From contig CAMGGT010000054.1 of assembly GCA_946055715.1 (NCBI GenBank), forward strand, positions 1-6,581: DNA of 6,581 nucleotides. The letters are read 5' to 3'. The notes beneath the pieces are model-generated. The model saw only the letters and a program-made list of their open reading frames with translations, was not told where the DNA came from and did not search any database. Positions within the stretch are counted from its first letter, which is position 1, and each line of letters starts with the position of its first letter. This stretch comes from an uncultured Clostridia bacterium (GTDB lineage: Bacteria > Bacillota > Clostridia > Oscillospirales > CAG-272). The position numbers and the translations under genes are program-made. Below, piece by piece: positions 4,675 through 6,581 of the stretch.

Positions 4675-5523
4675 TCAGGATTTGAAGACAGAGAACAGTG
4701 CCATGCGTTTGACAGACATGCGGTAGGCACGCTCGAAGTCCTCGGTGCTTTTGGCGCAGTATTCCATGTCTCCGTAGATTCTGAAAAGAACATACGCGCC
4801 GATTTTCAGCGACAGTTTTTCAGCTTCAAGGTCTTCCAGCATTTTCAGCGCGGCGGCAAAGCGGTCATCCGTCATCAGTTTGCGGGCGGCCATGTGCCGT
4901 GCCATTGCCTCGTCTGTGTAGGTATGTTTGACATCATCCCGCAGATAGTGAAACAGGTCTGAATTGACCGCGATCTCTGCCTCCCGACAGTAGGCGGCTT
5001 CGTCCAGTTCCAGACGCGGTGCCTGCGGGTTTTCGGCAATGGCAGAAAACAGATGGGCGGCGGCCAGCAGGTGGTGGGTCACATGAGATGTCTTGGCGGC
5101 AAATCCGGCCACGGCCGCCGCATGCTGCTTGGCCTGCGACAGCGAGCCGGAGACAAGCTCCGCTTCCGCCGCGCGGCAAGCGGCTTCACAGCGAAAAAAG
5201 GCGGTCTCGTCATCATTGCGGTCGCCAAAGGCCTCTTCTGCCAGCTTCAGACATTCGGCAAATCTGCCTTCTCCGAACAAGGCATACAGCCCAGGCATCA
5301 CGGAGATCTTGCGGAAAGGGAAGGAGTCTGTCTCCTCTTCCAGCAGGTAGCCCGGGGGAATGCAGAGCCGCTTGGCCAAGGCCAGAAGTGTGGGAAGTGA
5401 GGGCTGTGCCGCCCCGCTTTCTATCTGCGAGAGCATATTGCGGGTCACAATGCCCTCTGCCAGTTCCTGCTGTGTCTGGTGCATCTCCTGTCGGCATTGG
5501 CGGATCTTTTCGCCCAGCGTCAT
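4675..5523 (-). CDS. XRE-family regulator with C-terminal helical repeat domain
   Basis: This 282-residue protein has an N-terminal helix-turn-helix of the Cro/C1 (HTH_3) type at residues 4-60, including QTQQELAEGIVTRNMLSQIE and GAAQPSLPTLLALAKRL. The remaining 220 or so residues are almost wholly alpha-helical with Ala/Leu/Glu-rich segments, such as residues 85-100, 108-140 and 205-235, resembling the TPR-like sensor half of Rgg/PlcR-style regulators. No metal site or enzyme motif is visible. The ATG at 5523 overlaps the fumarase beta stop in an ATGA arrangement and has a strong GAGGGGGTGAG ribosome site inside the fumarase gene, so its expression is tied to that gene. The target is unknown; local autoregulation of this operon or control of the decarboxylase operon are guesses. 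A peptide ligand is possible by analogy only. Confidence 0.88.
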   Translation of the reverse strand: MTLGEKIRQCRQEMHQTQQELAEGIVTRNMLSQIESGAAQPSLPTLLALAKRLCIPPGYLLEEETDSFPFRKISVMPGLYALFGEGRFAECLKLAEEAFGDRNDDETAFFRCEAACRAAEAELVSGSLSQAKQHAAAVAGFAAKTSHVTHHLLAAAHLFSAIAENPQAPRLELDEAAYCREAEIAVNSDLFHYLRDDVKHTYTDEAMARHMAARKLMTDDRFAAALKMLEDLEAEKLSLKIGAYVLFRIYGDMEYCAKSTEDFERAYRMSVKRMALFSVFKS

Positions 5524-6077
5524 TTTTCACTCACCCCCTCGCGCTCAAAGATGGTGTGGCCAAAGCTGTCGATGCCGACATACAGCGGCATCCGGCAGAG
5601 CTGCAGTTCTTTGACGGACTCGCACCCCAGCTCGTGATAGGCGACGACGCGCGCCGAGCGGATGTGGGCGGCGCACAGCGCACCCGCCCCGCCGATCGCG
5701 CAGAAATAGATGCCGCCGGTCTTTTGAATACAGGCGCGCACCTCTTCAGAGCGGTCGCCCTTGCCGATGGTGACAAGCAGCCCCTGCCGCGCCAGGGCAG
5801 GGTAGTAGGCATCCATGCGTGAAGAGGTGGTGGGGCCGCAGGAGCCGATGGGCAGACCGTCTGGCGCAGGGGTCGGGCCGGCATAGTAGATGGCGGCATT
5901 CTCAAAAGAAACGGGCAGCGGTTCGCCCGCCTTGTTCAGCGCCGCCCAGCGCTTATGTACGGCATCCCGCGCGGTATAAACCGTGCCCGAGAGCAGCACC
6001 CGGTCACCCGCGTGCAATGTGGGGATCCATGTGCGCATATCGCACAGATGCAGGTCAGGTGCGCTTTTTTGCGTCAT
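5520..6077 (-). CDS. fumB: Class I fumarate hydratase beta subunit (C-terminal domain type)
   Basis: This 185-residue protein matches the C-terminal domain or beta chain of iron-sulfur fumarases: LHAGDRVLLSGTVYTARDAVHKR (21-43), IYYAGPTPAPDGLPIGSCGPTTSSRMDAYYP (63-93), IGKGDRSEEV (104-113) and IYFCAIGGAGALCA (123-136). With an alpha subunit, which binds the 4Fe-4S cluster, it interconverts fumarate and malate; L-tartrate dehydratase beta is a close alternative. Length is normal. I chose ATG 6077 because homology begins just after it and GTGAG lies seven bases upstream; extension to 6188 would only read recombinase codons out of frame. It overlaps the recombinase end by 23 bases and the regulator start by 4. 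No alpha-subunit gene is adjacent inside the window; it may lie upstream of the recombinase or elsewhere. Confidence 0.92.
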   Translation of the reverse strand: MTQKSAPDLHLCDMRTWIPTLHAGDRVLLSGTVYTARDAVHKRWAALNKAGEPLPVSFENAAIYYAGPTPAPDGLPIGSCGPTTSSRMDAYYPALARQGLLVTIGKGDRSEEVRACIQKTGGIYFCAIGGAGALCAAHIRSARVVAYHELGCESVKELQLCRMPLYVGIDSFGHTIFEREGVSEK

Positions 6078-6581
6078 CGGTCGGCTCACTTTCCAGTTTG
6101 AGATTGCCCAGCGGGTTCTGTTCCACCGCGGCTTTGATGTTTTGGTTGGAGATATGCGTGTAGATCTGCGTGGTGCTGAGTTGTGCATGCCCTAGCAGTT
6201 CCTGCAGAATGCGGACATCCACGCCTCCCTCCTGATACATCAGGGTGGCGGCCGTGTGGCGAAGCTTATGTACAGACAGTCCCCGTCCGCCAAGGCCTGC
6301 CATGTCCAGATATTTGTAGATCATGGCCTGCACGGTCTTGTTGCTGATGCGCCGGCCGTTTCGGCTGAGAAACAGCGCCTTCTGCGCTGCCTTTTCGGGG
6401 GTGCCGTCCAGGCGGGTCTTCATATAGGGATACAGGGCTTCACGGCAGGCATCATTGAGAAAGATCTCCCGCTTTTTGTTGCCCTTACCCGTGACGACAA
6501 TGGTCTGCCAGTCCACGCTGATGTCGTTTAAGTTGATGCCCACCAGTTCCGAAAGCCGCATGCCGCAGTTGAGAAACAGGG
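6055..6581 (-). CDS. Tyrosine recombinase, XerC/XerD type (N-terminus beyond window)
   Basis: The frame runs leftward from the window edge and stays open at 6581, so the N-terminal core-binding domain is missing from view. The visible part is a complete catalytic domain. Counting from the internal Met at 6561, it has Arg2 (GMRLSELVG), Lys26 (VTGKGNKKRE), His98 and Arg101 (VHKLRHTAAT), His125 (LLGHAQLSTT) and nucleophile Tyr134 (IYTHI). These are the full R-K-H-R-H-Y set for strand cleavage by phosphotyrosine. The LLGHAQLSTTQIYTHI block and HKLRHTAATLM are typical of chromosomal XerC/XerD proteins rather than phage integrases, and it sits at the head of a packed metabolic operon, so chromosome-dimer resolution is more likely than a mobile element. 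The tail (148-168) is charged and overlaps fumB. Met at 6561 is not the true start: upstream codons read LFLNC in frame. Confidence 0.9.
   Translation of the reverse strand, partial: LFLNCGMRLSELVGINLNDISVDWQTIVVTGKGNKKREIFLNDACREALYPYMKTRLDGTPEKAAQKALFLSRNGRRISNKTVQAMIYKYLDMAGLGGRGLSVHKLRHTAATLMYQEGGVDVRILQELLGHAQLSTTQIYTHISNQNIKAAVEQNPLGNLKLESEPTDDAKKRT

Noticed and set aside
5019..5822. Plus-strand open frame of 267 residues
   Set aside because: It is antisense to the regulator and fumarase genes, has Arg/Pro-rich composition and no recognisable domain.
6078..6188. Extension of the fumarase beta gene to ATG 6188
   Set aside because: The extra 37 residues are Arg/Ser-rich out-of-frame recombinase codons; family homology begins after 6077.
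6055..6581. Phage or integrative-element integrase with attachment site
   Set aside because: The motifs fit chromosomal XerC/XerD, neighbours are metabolic genes, and I see no tRNA, att-like repeat or phage gene.

Overview
The window looks like chromosomal DNA of a moderately GC-rich anaerobic Firmicute, most likely an Oscillospiraceae/Ruminococcaceae-type Clostridia. The reasons are a biotin-dependent sodium-pump decarboxylase cluster, a minimal ferredoxin:thioredoxin-reductase-like protein paired with thioredoxin, a two-subunit (class I) fumarase beta subunit, strong AGGAGG-type ribosome sites and clear TTGACA/TATAAT-type promoters. The taxonomic call is inference from gene content and base composition.

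Left block (about 78-3634, minus strand, read right to left): one operon from a strong promoter near 3716-3744. It encodes a divergent acyl-CoA carboxyltransferase (2231-3634), a small OadG-type membrane subunit (1883-2221), a biotin carrier protein (1486-1869), a complete OadB-type membrane pump subunit (243-1469) and the first 45 or so codons of an OadA-type oxaloacetate/pyruvate carboxyltransferase (78-221). The last gene is broken: homology to OadA stops abruptly near position 86, and the remaining bases to position 1 are not OadA. The operon encodes the parts of a membrane machine that moves CO2 between acyl-CoA/oxaloacetate donors and biotin and uses decarboxylation to export Na+.

Middle (3635-4674): a 260-base divergent intergenic region with two well-formed sigma-70-type promoters back to back and two palindromes. 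Transcribed to the right is a two-gene redox operon: a 65-residue ferredoxin:thioredoxin-reductase catalytic-chain-like protein (GTG start, 3895-4092) and a thioredoxin with a WCAPC active site (4094-4405). It is followed by a terminator zone with two hairpins and a recurring GCGACARCCCC motif.

Right block (4675-6581, minus strand, read right to left): a tyrosine recombinase of the XerC/XerD type (N-terminus outside the window), the fumarase beta subunit overlapping it by 23 bases, and an XRE-family helix-turn-helix regulator overlapping the fumarase stop by 4 bases. The three are tightly packed and look co-transcribed. Fumarase (fumarate to malate) and the oxaloacetate-type decarboxylase would both serve C4-dicarboxylate metabolism, but they lie on separate transcripts here.

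I see no CRISPR array, tRNA, rRNA or insertion sequence. The points most worth checking are the broken oadA, the unusual cysteine spacing of the FTR-like protein, the degenerate carboxyltransferase and the overlapping recombinase/fumarase/regulator group.
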